Assembly (NCBI GenBank): GCA_009692845.1
Contig: SHYK01000005.1
Span: 37,975-101,974, forward strand
DNA from: Chloroflexota bacterium
Lineage (GTDB): Bacteria > Chloroflexota > UBA6077 > SHYK01
DNA length: 64,000 bases
Direction: 5' to 3'
Under the pieces are notes generated by a model that ran no database searches, was not told where the DNA came from, and saw nothing but the letters and a program-made list of their open reading frames with translations. How positions within the stretch are numbered: the first letter of the stretch is position 1; every line of letters starts with the position of its first letter. A program made the translations under genes and the position numbers. This document shows positions 1-9,190 of this stretch, one piece after another.

Positions 1-284
1 TTCGGCCCAGCGGGAGCACCGGCGGGCACAATGGGCTCAAGTCCATCATCAGCGCATTGGGATCCGATGCATTCGGCCGGCTCCGAGTAGGGATAGGGCG
101 GCCGGATGGTGGCGTGGACCCAATCCGGCATGTGCTGGACTCCTTTTCGATCGAGGACCGGGCCATCATTGTTAAAGCAGAACAACTGGCTGCCGACGCA
201 GTCGAATGCTGGGTGGAATTCGGAGCGCATGAAGCTATGAATCGCTTCAACGGGCTTCGCATCGAAACGGAAAACAGCGCTTGA
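1..284 (+). CDS. pth: Peptidyl-tRNA hydrolase, C-terminal part (truncated by window edge)
   Basis: Open frame from base 3 reads [34 protein letters not shown], the Pth core motif; stop overlaps mfd start (TTGA). Confidence 0.88.
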   Translation, partial: RPSGSTGGHNGLKSIISALGSDAFGRLRVGIGRPDGGVDPIRHVLDSFSIEDRAIIVKAEQLAADAVECWVEFGAHEAMNRFNGLRIETENSA

Positions 285-3200
285 ACCTGGGTGCGCTCCT
301 ACCTCGAGTCCGAGAAGATCCTGGCTATCGAGCGCTGGTGGCCCAGCTCGAATCCGATCTCAAGGGGAAAGCGGCCCGGTTCTCCGTGCTGGAGGCTGCC
401 AAACCCGCCCTCGTTGCTGCGCTGCACGGTGAGCTCAAAGTCCCCACGATCCTCCTGGTCAGCCGGCTGGCCCGAGCTCGCCAGATCGTGGCGGAGCTGC
501 AGGCCTGGACTGAAGACGACCAGGCGGTGCTGCTGTTCCCCGAACTGGATGCCCTTCCTTATGAGCGGATGTTGATCGGTTCCCAGCATCTCGTTCAGCG
601 CTTGCAGGCGATGATGACCCTCACCGGCGTGCTTCCGAGGTCGCCGTTGGTGGTCGTCACCGCCCGGGCGGCTACCGATCGCATCATGTCCCCGGACGAG
701 TGTCGGGGCGCGAATTGGCCCCTGGAGGTGGGTGCGCCGCTGCAGCTGGATCGATTGCTGGGCCAATTGGTCCGGATCGGCTACGAGGCGGTCCAGGTGG
801 TGGCTGGGCCCGGGGAATTCGCCCGGCGGGGCGGGATTCTGGATATTTGTCCGTTTGGTACCGATGGCTCGGCCTTTCGAGTCGAGCTCGAAGGCAACCG
901 GATCGACTCCCTTCGATCCGTCGATCTCGCCACTCAACGTTCGGTTGAGTTCATGGACCGGGCCATCGTGGGTCCTGCCCATGAGGTGTTGCCCGACCTG
1001 CGTCCACAGGATCAGATCGAGCTAATGGGCATGCAGATGGGGCGGGTCAAGCCGAAGATCCGGGACGAAATCGAAGCAGAGCTGGGACACCTCCGCGAAG
1101 GCCGGGCTTTCCCATTCCTGGAATGGTATCGGGGGGTTCTCGGGAAATCGTCGATCCTCGAGTACCTCCCGGCGAACGGACTCCTGCTGGTGGACGAGGC
1201 CGGGGCCATCGGGTCCACCGCGCGGGAGATTCAGCGCCAGGCCGAGTTTCTCGCCATGGACCTCCTGGAGCGCGGCGAAGCCCCCGGCGGCTTGCCCTTG
1301 CCTTACTGGGCATGGGACGACCTTGCAGCGAGGGTCCTGCCTCAGACCGCCCGCCGAATCGATCTGGTGCTGGATCCGGACGCACTTGATGCTGCTTTCG
1401 AGCCGGCCGCGAGCTGGAGTGGAAGACTCCCCGAGCTGTTGCATTCATTGGCCTCCCCAGACTCCCGGCCTTTCCTCGCCATCGTGTCCCAGCAGGCGCC
1501 GCGTTTAGAGGAGCTGCTGAATGAAGATGGCATCCAGATCAAAGCCACCGACCGAGTCGAGCCGGTGAACCAAGTCGAGCCCCATCCGCAAGGCGGGCCG
1601 CTTCCGGTCGAATCGACCCGGTTGGCCCTGATCCACGGGGGCTTGGGCGAGGGGTGGACCAACGAGAAGATCGGGCTTTCCATCCTCACCGACCGCGAGC
1701 TTTTTGGCTGGGCGAAAGTGCACCGGGGCGAGCGCTGGCGAGCACCGATCGCCCGGGAGCGCTTCCTCAGCGATCTGGAAGAGGGCGAGCTAGTCGTCCA
1801 CATCGACCACGGCATCGGTCGCTACCGAGGCCTCGTGCGCGTGATGGACAGCGCGACCAACACCGAGCGTGAGTACATCGATATCGAGTATGCGGAGCGC
1901 TCTCGCCTGAAAGTTGCGGTCGAGCACGCGGACCGAGTGACTCGATATGTGGGGTCCGGAGAAGCGACTCCGACCCTCAGCAGCCTGGGTGGAGGCGATT
2001 GGCAGCGGACCAAACGCCGAATCCGGGCCGCTGTCCAGCGGATCGCGCATGAGCTGGTCGAGCTCTACGCGCGCCGGGAGCTGGCCGAGGGAGTCGCCTT
2101 CGGGCCGGACGGTCCCTGGCAGATGGAGATGGAAGCGGCCTTCCCCTTCGTGGAGACGCCCGACCAGCTCCAAGCCGTGGAGGAAGTGAAGGAAGACCTC
2201 GAAAAGAAACGCCCCATGGATCGGCTGATCGTCGGGGACGTGGGCTACGGAAAAACCGAAGTGGCCCTCCGTGCAGCGTTCAAAGTGGTGACCGCCGGGA
2301 AGCAGGTCGCGGTGCTCGTCCCAACCACCGTGCTCGCCCAGCAACACTACAACTCGTTCCGAGAACGCCTGGCCCCTTTTCCGGTCCGAGTGGAGGTGCT
2401 TTCCCGCTTTTTGACCGACGGCCAGGCTAAAAAGGTCATTGAGGACGCCCGGGAAGGGAAAGTGGACATCGTCATCGGCACCCATCGATTGTTGCAGGCC
2501 GACGTCGCCTTCAAGGACCTCGGATTACTCGTTATCGACGAGGAGCAGCGGTTTGGGGTGGCCCACAAAGAGCGGTTCAAGGAGCTGCGTACCGAAGTCC
2601 ACGTGCTCACGTTGTCCGCCACCCCGATCCCGCGCACCCTGCACCTTTCCCTGGTGGGAGTCCGCGATCTCAGCATGATCCAGACCGCGCCGGATGAGCG
2701 GCTTCCGATTCGGACTTATGTCACCGAATACGACGAAAGCCTGATTCGGGAAGCGATTCTGCGCGAGCTGGATCGGGGCGGGCAGGTTTACTACGTTTCG
2801 AATCGCGTCTATTCAATCGGGCAGGTCGCGGGCCGCCTCGCGGCGCTAGTCCCCGAAGCCCGAATCGGGATCGCTCACGGACAGATGGCCGATGAAGAGC
2901 TCGAGGACGCGATGCTGCAGTTTGTGAACGGGGACGTGGACGTCCTGGTTTGCACCACGATCATCGAGGCGGGCCTCGACCTGGCCAACGTCAATACGAT
3001 CATCGTGACCGACGCCCAGCTATTCGGCCTTGCCCAGCTCTACCAGCTTCGGGGTCGGGTCGGTCGGGGTCCGAATCGGGCGTATGCATATTGCCTCTAC
3101 CCGCGAGACCGCCAGTTGACCGAGATTGCTGAGAAGCGGCTGCGGGCAATTTTCGAAGCATCCGAGCTCGGGGCAGGGTACCGGATCGCGCTCAAGGACC

Positions 3201-3838
3201 TGGAGATCCGGGGGGCCGGGAATCTGCTGGGCGTTGAGCAGCACGGCCAAATCGCCGCGGTGGGATTCGATCTCTACTGCAAGCTGCTCGGGGAGGCGGT
3301 CCAGCAGCTCAAAGACCTTCGAGAGAAGTCGCTGGCCGACGATGGGCTGGCCGAACGCGTGCTTTCGGGCGCCCTGGCTGAAGATCGAACTCCTTCGGTG
3401 AATTTGCCGGTCGCCGCCTTCTTGCCGCCGGAATATGTGCCCGACGAGGCGGTCCGCTTGAACCTGTATCAGCGGCTCTCCAGCGTGCGCGACTCGGTCG
3501 CCCTCAACGATCTGGCCAGCGAGCTCTGGGATCGCTTCGGTCGTGCCCCCCGCCCGGCGGCTGCTCTGCTGGCGCTGATAGGTCTCCGGGTGACTGCCTT
3601 CGAGGCCGGCGTGCGCGAGGTTGGTGTGGACGCGGGAGAGTTGGTGATCCGTTTCTGGGACGAGCGGCCCGTGGACCCCAAGCGGCTGGGAGAAGGGTTG
3701 CACGCGCCCATAGGCGTGCGCTCGAACCAGATTCGGATCCGCATGACGGAGAAGAACCGGCTGCTCGCGGTCACGAGGACCCTGCTCGAACGGTTGAGAG
3801 ACTCACAACCCGAATTGGTGGCCGCTGGCCGCGGATAA
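281..3838 (+). CDS. mfd: Transcription-repair coupling factor Mfd
   Basis: 1185 aa; [16 protein letters not shown] Walker [16 protein letters not shown] helicase motifs, C-terminal TRCF domain. Confidence 0.97.
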   Translation: MNLGALLPRVREDPGYRALVAQLESDLKGKAARFSVLEAAKPALVAALHGELKVPTILLVSRLARARQIVAELQAWTEDDQAVLLFPELDALPYERMLIGSQHLVQRLQAMMTLTGVLPRSPLVVVTARAATDRIMSPDECRGANWPLEVGAPLQLDRLLGQLVRIGYEAVQVVAGPGEFARRGGILDICPFGTDGSAFRVELEGNRIDSLRSVDLATQRSVEFMDRAIVGPAHEVLPDLRPQDQIELMGMQMGRVKPKIRDEIEAELGHLREGRAFPFLEWYRGVLGKSSILEYLPANGLLLVDEAGAIGSTAREIQRQAEFLAMDLLERGEAPGGLPLPYWAWDDLAARVLPQTARRIDLVLDPDALDAAFEPAASWSGRLPELLHSLASPDSRPFLAIVSQQAPRLEELLNEDGIQIKATDRVEPVNQVEPHPQGGPLPVESTRLALIHGGLGEGWTNEKIGLSILTDRELFGWAKVHRGERWRAPIARERFLSDLEEGELVVHIDHGIGRYRGLVRVMDSATNTEREYIDIEYAERSRLKVAVEHADRVTRYVGSGEATPTLSSLGGGDWQRTKRRIRAAVQRIAHELVELYARRELAEGVAFGPDGPWQMEMEAAFPFVETPDQLQAVEEVKEDLEKKRPMDRLIVGDVGYGKTEVALRAAFKVVTAGKQVAVLVPTTVLAQQHYNSFRERLAPFPVRVEVLSRFLTDGQAKKVIEDAREGKVDIVIGTHRLLQADVAFKDLGLLVIDEEQRFGVAHKERFKELRTEVHVLTLSATPIPRTLHLSLVGVRDLSMIQTAPDERLPIRTYVTEYDESLIREAILRELDRGGQVYYVSNRVYSIGQVAGRLAALVPEARIGIAHGQMADEELEDAMLQFVNGDVDVLVCTTIIEAGLDLANVNTIIVTDAQLFGLAQLYQLRGRVGRGPNRAYAYCLYPRDRQLTEIAEKRLRAIFEASELGAGYRIALKDLEIRGAGNLLGVEQHGQIAAVGFDLYCKLLGEAVQQLKDLREKSLADDGLAERVLSGALAEDRTPSVNLPVAAFLPPEYVPDEAVRLNLYQRLSSVRDSVALNDLASELWDRFGRAPRPAAALLALIGLRVTAFEAGVREVGVDAGELVIRFWDERPVDPKRLGEGLHAPIGVRSNQIRIRMTEKNRLLAVTRTLLERLRDSQPELVAAGRG

Positions 3839-3880
3839 GGTCCATGTTCACCGCAGTGCTCTCAGTTGGGCTACGGATTC

Positions 3881-4027
3881 GCCGGCGGGTCGAGAGATCG
3901 GGAGATCGCTGAAAAACTGGTGGTGACCGAGAGCACGGTGAAGAAGCACGTGCAGAACATCCTGAGAAAGCTCCACGCCCGAAACTGAACCGAGGCGGCT
4001 ACCTATCTCAACCGGGAGCTCCTCTAG
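3881..4027 (+). pseudogene. Remnant of a LuxR/NarL-type response-regulator HTH domain with in-frame stop
   Basis: Frame reads AGGSRDREIAEKLVVTESTVKKHVQNILRKLHARN*TEAATYLNRELL*; TGA at 3986..3988 sits where such domains usually have Arg (CGA); no N-terminal part. Confidence 0.7.
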
Positions 4028-5787
4028 CCGAGGTGCAAGCCGATGTGGAGGTCGCGGAGCTGGCGCTCGTCGACCCCCGATGGAGCGTTCATCAGGAGAT
4101 CCTGCGCGCTTTGATTCTTCGGGAATGCCATGACTTCCCGGATGTTCGGCTCGTCAACCATCAGCATGACGGTGCGCTCCAACCCGGTGGCGATGCCGCC
4201 GTGGGGTGGAGCGCCATATTCGAATGCCTCCAGCATGTGGCCGATGGACGCTTCCGTCTCCTCCTTGCTGTAACCCATCAGCTCGTAAATGACTCTCTGG
4301 ATCTCCGGCTTGTGGATGCGGATGCTGCCGCCGCCCACTTCGTAGCCATTACAGGCCAGGTCGTACTGATTGGAAGCGATCCCGCCCGGATTGGCCCGAA
4401 TCGCATCCGCGTCCATCACGATCGCGGAGCAGAACGGGTTGTGCATGAAGGTCCAGCGGTTCTCTTCCGGGAGCCATTCCATAAGTGGAAAGTCGATGAT
4501 CCAGCCAAAGGCGAGCAGGTTATCATCGATGAGGTTGCAGCGGCGGCCAACCTCCAGCCGCAGGCGTCCCAGCACGTCGGCGGCGACCAAGGGCTGGTCG
4601 GCCACGATCAGCAGCATGTCGCCCAGGCTCGCCCCTGATCGCGCGACGATCCGCCCGGTCTCCTGCTCAGAGAGAAACTTGGCGGCTCCCCCCCGCAGCC
4701 CATCCGCCTCGACGGCGAGCGTGACCAGGCCCTTCGCCCCGAACTGTTTCGCTTGATCGATCAGGGCATCGGTTTCCTTGCGGGTCAGGGAAGCCCAGCC
4801 GGGTGCAACGATGCCCTTCACGACGCCGCCGGCCGCCAGCACCGCGGAAAAAGCGTTGAATGTGGTCTCGCCGACTTCGTCGGACAGATCGACTAGCTCG
4901 ACCCCAAACCGGAGATCCGGCTTGTCGGATCCCCACCGCCGCAACGCCTCTTCGTAAGAATAGCGTGGGAACGGCTTCGCCATCAGCTTCCGTTGCGAGC
5001 AGGTCTCGGCGATCCGGATGTACAGTTCCTCCATGAGCTCCAGGACGTCGTTCCGCTCTACGAAGGACATTTCGAGATCGAGCTGAGTGAACTCCGGTTG
5101 GCGGTCGCCCCTTTGGTCCTCGTCCCGAAAGCAGCGGGCGATCTGGTAGTACCGGTCCAGGCCGGCCACCATCAAAATCTGCTTCAGCTGCTGGGGAGAC
5201 TGGGGTAGGGCGTAGAACTCACCCGGGTGGACGCGGCTCGGCACGAGGTAGTCCCGGGCACCCTCGAGCGTGCTCTTGGTCAAGATGGGGGTTTCAATCT
5301 CGATGAATCCCCGCTCGTCGAGATAGTCGCGCATGGTCTTGACGACTTTCGCCCGGGTGACGATATTGTTCTTCATCCGCTCCCGGCGCAGGTCGAGGTA
5401 GCGGTAGCGGAGTCGGAGGCTCTCATCCAGGTCGGCGTCGCGGCTGACCTCGAAGGGCAGCGGCAAGGAAGGGTTCAGGACCTCGGCGCGAATCGCTACC
5501 ACCTCGATGGCGCCAGTGGGGAGATCGGAATTCTCGGTCCCGGCTGGACGGAGGGACACCGGGCCCTCGATCTCCAGCACGTATTCGCCGTGCGCTTCGC
5601 TAGCCACCTTGTGCGCATCGGGCGTGATTTCCGGGTTGAATACCACCTGGACGATGCCCGCCCGGTCGCGCAGATCGATGAAGATCAGGCCGCCGTGGTC
5701 GCGCTGCCGATGCACCCAGCCCTGCAGAATAGCGTGCTGGCCGGCATGGCTGGCGGTGAGGTCGCCACAGCGGTGGGTACGGCGCAT
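4024..5787 (-). CDS. aspS: Aspartyl-tRNA synthetase (bacterial type)
   Basis: MRRTHRCGDLTASHAGQHAILQGWVHRQRDHGGLIFIDLRDR, class II motifs, ATGLERTVMLM. Confidence 0.97.
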   Translation of the reverse strand: MRRTHRCGDLTASHAGQHAILQGWVHRQRDHGGLIFIDLRDRAGIVQVVFNPEITPDAHKVASEAHGEYVLEIEGPVSLRPAGTENSDLPTGAIEVVAIRAEVLNPSLPLPFEVSRDADLDESLRLRYRYLDLRRERMKNNIVTRAKVVKTMRDYLDERGFIEIETPILTKSTLEGARDYLVPSRVHPGEFYALPQSPQQLKQILMVAGLDRYYQIARCFRDEDQRGDRQPEFTQLDLEMSFVERNDVLELMEELYIRIAETCSQRKLMAKPFPRYSYEEALRRWGSDKPDLRFGVELVDLSDEVGETTFNAFSAVLAAGGVVKGIVAPGWASLTRKETDALIDQAKQFGAKGLVTLAVEADGLRGGAAKFLSEQETGRIVARSGASLGDMLLIVADQPLVAADVLGRLRLEVGRRCNLIDDNLLAFGWIIDFPLMEWLPEENRWTFMHNPFCSAIVMDADAIRANPGGIASNQYDLACNGYEVGGGSIRIHKPEIQRVIYELMGYSKEETEASIGHMLEAFEYGAPPHGGIATGLERTVMLMVDEPNIREVMAFPKNQSAQDLLMNAPSGVDERQLRDLHIGLHLG

Positions 5788-5815
5788 TGGTCCTCCGATT
5801 CGGTCAAGTTAGCTA

Positions 5816-6053
5816 GGAGCGAGCGACTCTTCAGCGGGGTTTGGGGCAGAGCCTCAAGTTATAGAGCGAAGCGACTCTTAGCGGGGTTTGGGGCGGAGCC
5901 TCAAGTTATAGAGCGAAGCGACTCTTCAGTGGGGTTTGGGGCAGAGCCCCAAGTTATAGAGCGAAGCGACTCTTCAGTGGGGTTTGGGGCAGAGCCCCAA
6001 GTTATAGAGCGAAGCGACTCTGTAGCGGGGTCTGGGGCAGAGCCTCAAGTTAG
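5816..6053. repeat. Five tandem copies of a 47-48 bp unit containing a perfect TTGGGGC-AGA-GCCCCAA hairpin
   Basis: Copies at 5816-5862, 5863-5909, 5910-5957, 5958-6005, 6006-6053; consensus agagcgaagcgactcttcagtggggtttggggcagagccccaagttat. Confidence 0.95.
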
Positions 6054-6085
6054 GGTAATTGTATACTTGACACAGGGTAGTGTGC

Positions 6086-6208
6086 TCATTTAGAATCATC
6101 ATGTGATGAGTTACTGCGCTTTTGTGGCTGGTCTTGCTCGGCTACTTTCTTCAACTCCTTTAGCACGTTTGGCGGGAAAATCCGCTTCGCCAACTCGTCA
6201 TCAGTCAT
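6086..6208 (-). CDS. Small IS-associated protein, unknown function
   Basis: MTDDELAKRIFPPNVLKELKKVAEQDQPQKRSNSSHDDSK, divergent from the transposase and inside the IS. Confidence 0.55.
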   Translation of the reverse strand: MTDDELAKRIFPPNVLKELKKVAEQDQPQKRSNSSHDDSK

Positions 6209-6259
6209 CTCGCTGGCCTTCTTCTTTGGTCGCTCGCTTTTTGGTATTGGAGGTCTCCT

Positions 6260-7201
6260 ATGGCCGTTAACAAGCCTGCCGTGAAACACGAAATGAACAT
6301 CTTCCGATTGATGGAAGACTTCGACACCGATGCTGAGTGCCGCGCTGCTCTGGAAGAATTGCGCTGGCCCGGCGGGATCGAGTGCCCCAGGTGCGAGAGC
6401 CGCAAAATCTCCCGTATTGCAGCTCGCAACCAATTTGATTGTGACTCATGCCGCTACCAGTTCTCTGTGCTCGTTGGCACCGTCTTTCAGGACTCTAAAC
6501 TGCCCCTGCAAAAGTGGTTCATGGCGACCTACCTCATGTGCGAATCCCGCAAAGGCATGAGCGCCAACCAACTCAAACGGACCATTGACGTGAGCTACAA
6601 GACCGCGTGGTTCCTCTGCCACCGGATTCGTGCCGCGATGGCCGACCTTAACCCGGAGCCGCTTACCGGCGTCGTGGAAGTCGATGAGACATTCGTGGGC
6701 GGACTTGCCAAGAACATGCACAAGGCCGACCGAGCCCGCCGCATCCACGGCACCGGTGGCCTCGATAAGGTCATGGTCCTGGGTGCGATGGAACGCGGCG
6801 GAATGGTGCGCTTCAAGGTTGAGAACCACCGGGACCGCGCAACCCTCCATAGCTTCATCGCCTCCACCGTGGACGACGATGCGACTGCGATCTACACGGA
6901 TGAGTTCTCTGGCTACGTTGGCGTTGGTGACGAGAATACGCGGCATGAGACCGTCAGCCACGGCGCAGACGAATGGGTGCGGGCAGACGTTCATACGAAC
7001 ACCGTTGAGGGCGTGTGGTCGCTGTTCAAGCGGTCCATCGTGGGCTCCTACCATCGGCTTTCAACCAAGCACATGGAAGCGTATCTCGCTGAGATGGCAT
7101 GGCGGTTCAACAATCGAGAAAACCCCCATTTGTTCCGAGACACGCTCACTCGCCTGGTGAATTCGGAGAATCTGGAATACAAGGAATTGATCGCTCAGTG
7201 A
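6260..7201 (+). CDS. IS1595-family (ISXO2-like) transposase
   Basis: N-terminal zinc ribbon CPRCESRKI...CDSCRYQFS, VVEVDETFVGG, WSLFKRSIVGSYHRLSTKHMEAYLAEMAWRFNNR. Confidence 0.95.
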   Translation: MAVNKPAVKHEMNIFRLMEDFDTDAECRAALEELRWPGGIECPRCESRKISRIAARNQFDCDSCRYQFSVLVGTVFQDSKLPLQKWFMATYLMCESRKGMSANQLKRTIDVSYKTAWFLCHRIRAAMADLNPEPLTGVVEVDETFVGGLAKNMHKADRARRIHGTGGLDKVMVLGAMERGGMVRFKVENHRDRATLHSFIASTVDDDATAIYTDEFSGYVGVGDENTRHETVSHGADEWVRADVHTNTVEGVWSLFKRSIVGSYHRLSTKHMEAYLAEMAWRFNNRENPHLFRDTLTRLVNSENLEYKELIAQ

Positions 7202-7362
7202 TTCTTGTATTCACGAAGGATTGCGTACCATTCCTGGCGACATCCCAATTGATCAGCGGCTTTTTCCATCTTTTTGAGCATGCCAGAACTCTGCACCATG
7301 CAACCAATGAGGTATCCGAGGACCAGCCCACCGATAAGGCCCACCGCAATTTCAGTGCTCAA
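7195..7362 (-). CDS. 55-aa single-TM small protein (passenger gene; not in supplied ORF track)
   Basis: TTG start at 7362 preceded by AGGGGGTGA; reads LSTEIAVGLIGGLVLGYLIGCMVQSSGMLKKMEKAADQLGCRQEWYAILREYKNH*; begins one codon after the stop of the upstream 205-aa ORF. Confidence 0.65.
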   Translation of the reverse strand: MSTEIAVGLIGGLVLGYLIGCMVQSSGMLKKMEKAADQLGCRQEWYAILREYKNH

Positions 7363-7365
7363 TGT

Positions 7366-7983
7366 TCACCCCCTGCTTGTCCACCATTGCATATAGTTCC
7401 ACCAATATCCAGCTATTTTCGCCAGGAACGAATCCTCTCCGGCGCCAAGAACCTGCAACGCCGCTAGTCCGATTGCGAACCATGTGAGCCGTGTAGCGAA
7501 GTCACCAGAACGCTGTTGGGATTGGTGCGACTCAACGATGATCTTCTGCGTTTGGACCTGGCTATCCAAAATTGCTTTTTGGGAATCGCGCTCCATTACG
7601 GAAAGCCTCTCTTCCCACTTCTTGCGGTCCTCTTCGATATCCCTCATGCGGCGTTCTTCGTAATGCTGCCGTGGGCCGAGGAACCGCTTCCACGGATACC
7701 ATCCTGTACATGCATCTCGGGAAATGCTGAATATCGCATGCACGATAGGCGCCGTACTAAAGCCAGTACGAGGTGGTAATTCAGATAGATCTTGGAGCAG
7801 GTGATTCTGAAAGAAGTCTGGTTCGCTGATAAAGCAATGCGGCATAGCGAAGCCAATGTCCTCAGTGCGTTGCTCCGGAACGTCAACGATATCTGCCTGG
7901 GTCTCAGAGAGAAGTCCCACACCGAGACGCAGTTTTGAGAAAAAACCGCAATTCTTGCAAGTCTTGGGGTCAGCAGATTCCAC
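7366..7983 (-). CDS. 205-aa hypothetical passenger protein: N-terminal Cys motif, coiled coil, C-terminal TM
   Basis: CKNCGFFSK...HCFISEPDF...CTGWYPWKRFLGPRQHYEERRMRDIEEDRKKWEERL...FATRLTWFAIGLAALQVL. Confidence 0.72.
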   Translation of the reverse strand: MESADPKTCKNCGFFSKLRLGVGLLSETQADIVDVPEQRTEDIGFAMPHCFISEPDFFQNHLLQDLSELPPRTGFSTAPIVHAIFSISRDACTGWYPWKRFLGPRQHYEERRMRDIEEDRKKWEERLSVMERDSQKAILDSQVQTQKIIVESHQSQQRSGDFATRLTWFAIGLAALQVLGAGEDSFLAKIAGYWWNYMQWWTSRG

Positions 7984-8103
7984 ACGGCGATCACACCCGA
8001 CCCTGCATCAGGTATACAATCACCCAAGTTAGAGGGGTTCCGAGCCGCGGGCCGGCGCGCCTGGCAAGGCCGACGGGGCGCTGAAGGCGATTATACTCAG
8101 CCA

Positions 8104-9093
8104 ATGGCTCCTAACTGGATTGACATCGCGATCCTCGTCGTGGTCGCCTGGAACATCGCTAGCGCCGTCCGCCAGGGGTTCGTCAGTTCCCTGGTGAGCC
8201 TGCTGGCCTTCTTGTCTTCGATCAGTATTGCGATCATTGCCTATGTGCGAGTCGCGGACTGGTCGGTGGAGAAGTTCGGGGTGCCCGCCCTGATCGCCCA
8301 GCCAATTGCTTTCGGCTTGCTCTGGCCGATCACCGGCTTTTTGATCAATGTGGTCGGCCGCTTCGTTGCGGCGCCCTTCAGCTGGCTGCTGCATGGCTCG
8401 CCGCTCAACCTGCTGCTGAGCATCCTTCCGGGCGGGCTCAAGGGTTTCGCGGTCTGCGGGTTTGTCTTGATGCTGGTGATGGCGCCTCCGCCGCTGCCCC
8501 TGGGGGTTCCCGGTGCCGCCTTCGCCCAGCTCCGCGATGCCATGCAGAGCTCCCAGTTGGCCGGCGATCTGCTCGAAAGAACGAGCGCTTATGACCGCTG
8601 GGCCCGCCGTCTGCTTGAAGAGCCGGTTGCTCAGACGCTGAATTTGCTGACCGTTCCGCCCGGCGGCGGGGAGCGCATTGACCTGAACTTCCGGACAGAT
8701 ATTCCGACCCTGGATGAACTCGCTGAGACCCGCATGCTCGAGCTCTTGAACCAGGAGCGCGGCAAGGACGGCCTGTCCACGCTGCTTCGCGACCCGGGTA
8801 TTGATGCCGTGGCCAGGGCTCATTCGGTCGACATGCTGGCTCAGGGCTACTTTGCTCATGAAACGCCTTCGGGGGTGTCGCCCTTCGACCGCCTCCTCCA
8901 GACTGGGATTCGGTTTCGCGACGCGGGGGAGAACATCGCCTTGGCGCCCACGGTGGAGATCGCCCATCAGGGATTGATGGAGAGCCCGGAGCACCGAGCC
9001 AATATCCTGAACCCGGACTTCAACCGGGTGGGCCTGGGCGTATTTAAGGCGGACGGGATGGGTCGGATCTTCACCCAGGACTTCGCCAACTGA
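8104..9093 (+). CDS. CvpA-family membrane domain fused to CAP/SCP extracellular domain
   Basis: N-term WIDIAILVVVAWNIASAVRQGFVSSLVSLLAFL (CvpA); C-term MLELLNQERGKDGLSTLLRDPGIDAVARAHSVDMLAQGYFAHETPSG...AGENIA...HRANILNPDFNRVGLGV (CAP). Confidence 0.88.
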   Translation: MAPNWIDIAILVVVAWNIASAVRQGFVSSLVSLLAFLSSISIAIIAYVRVADWSVEKFGVPALIAQPIAFGLLWPITGFLINVVGRFVAAPFSWLLHGSPLNLLLSILPGGLKGFAVCGFVLMLVMAPPPLPLGVPGAAFAQLRDAMQSSQLAGDLLERTSAYDRWARRLLEEPVAQTLNLLTVPPGGGERIDLNFRTDIPTLDELAETRMLELLNQERGKDGLSTLLRDPGIDAVARAHSVDMLAQGYFAHETPSGVSPFDRLLQTGIRFRDAGENIALAPTVEIAHQGLMESPEHRANILNPDFNRVGLGVFKADGMGRIFTQDFAN

Positions 9094-9190
9094 AAGAGGA
9101 AGGCCCGCCCGCCCGCCCTATGGAAGTCGGGGGTTTCACCCCCAAGCCCCCGGTCGGACTTGCGGCCCTGTTGTTGCTTGGGGCCGCATA

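Larger units (their letters stand above)
6054..8024. mobile_element. IS1595-family insertion sequence with passenger genes (transporter IS)
   Basis: TIRs GGTAATTGTATACTTGACACAGGGT (left) / GGTGATTGTATACCTGATGCAGGGT (right, reverse complement), 21/25 identical; exact 8-bp TSD CAAGTTAG at 6046-6053 and 8025-8032; transposase inside. Confidence 0.93.

Noticed and set aside
299-982. Long ORFs antisense to mfd and other high-GC genes (e.g. 1790..2485, 3020..3703)
   Set aside because: Expected from GC-skewed codon usage; sequences show no family motifs and overlap a well-supported gene.
5227-6093. 288-aa plus-strand ORF with 16-aa repeats
   Set aside because: Antisense to aspS, and it runs through the 48-bp repeat array only because the unit is a multiple of three. 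No credible protein features.
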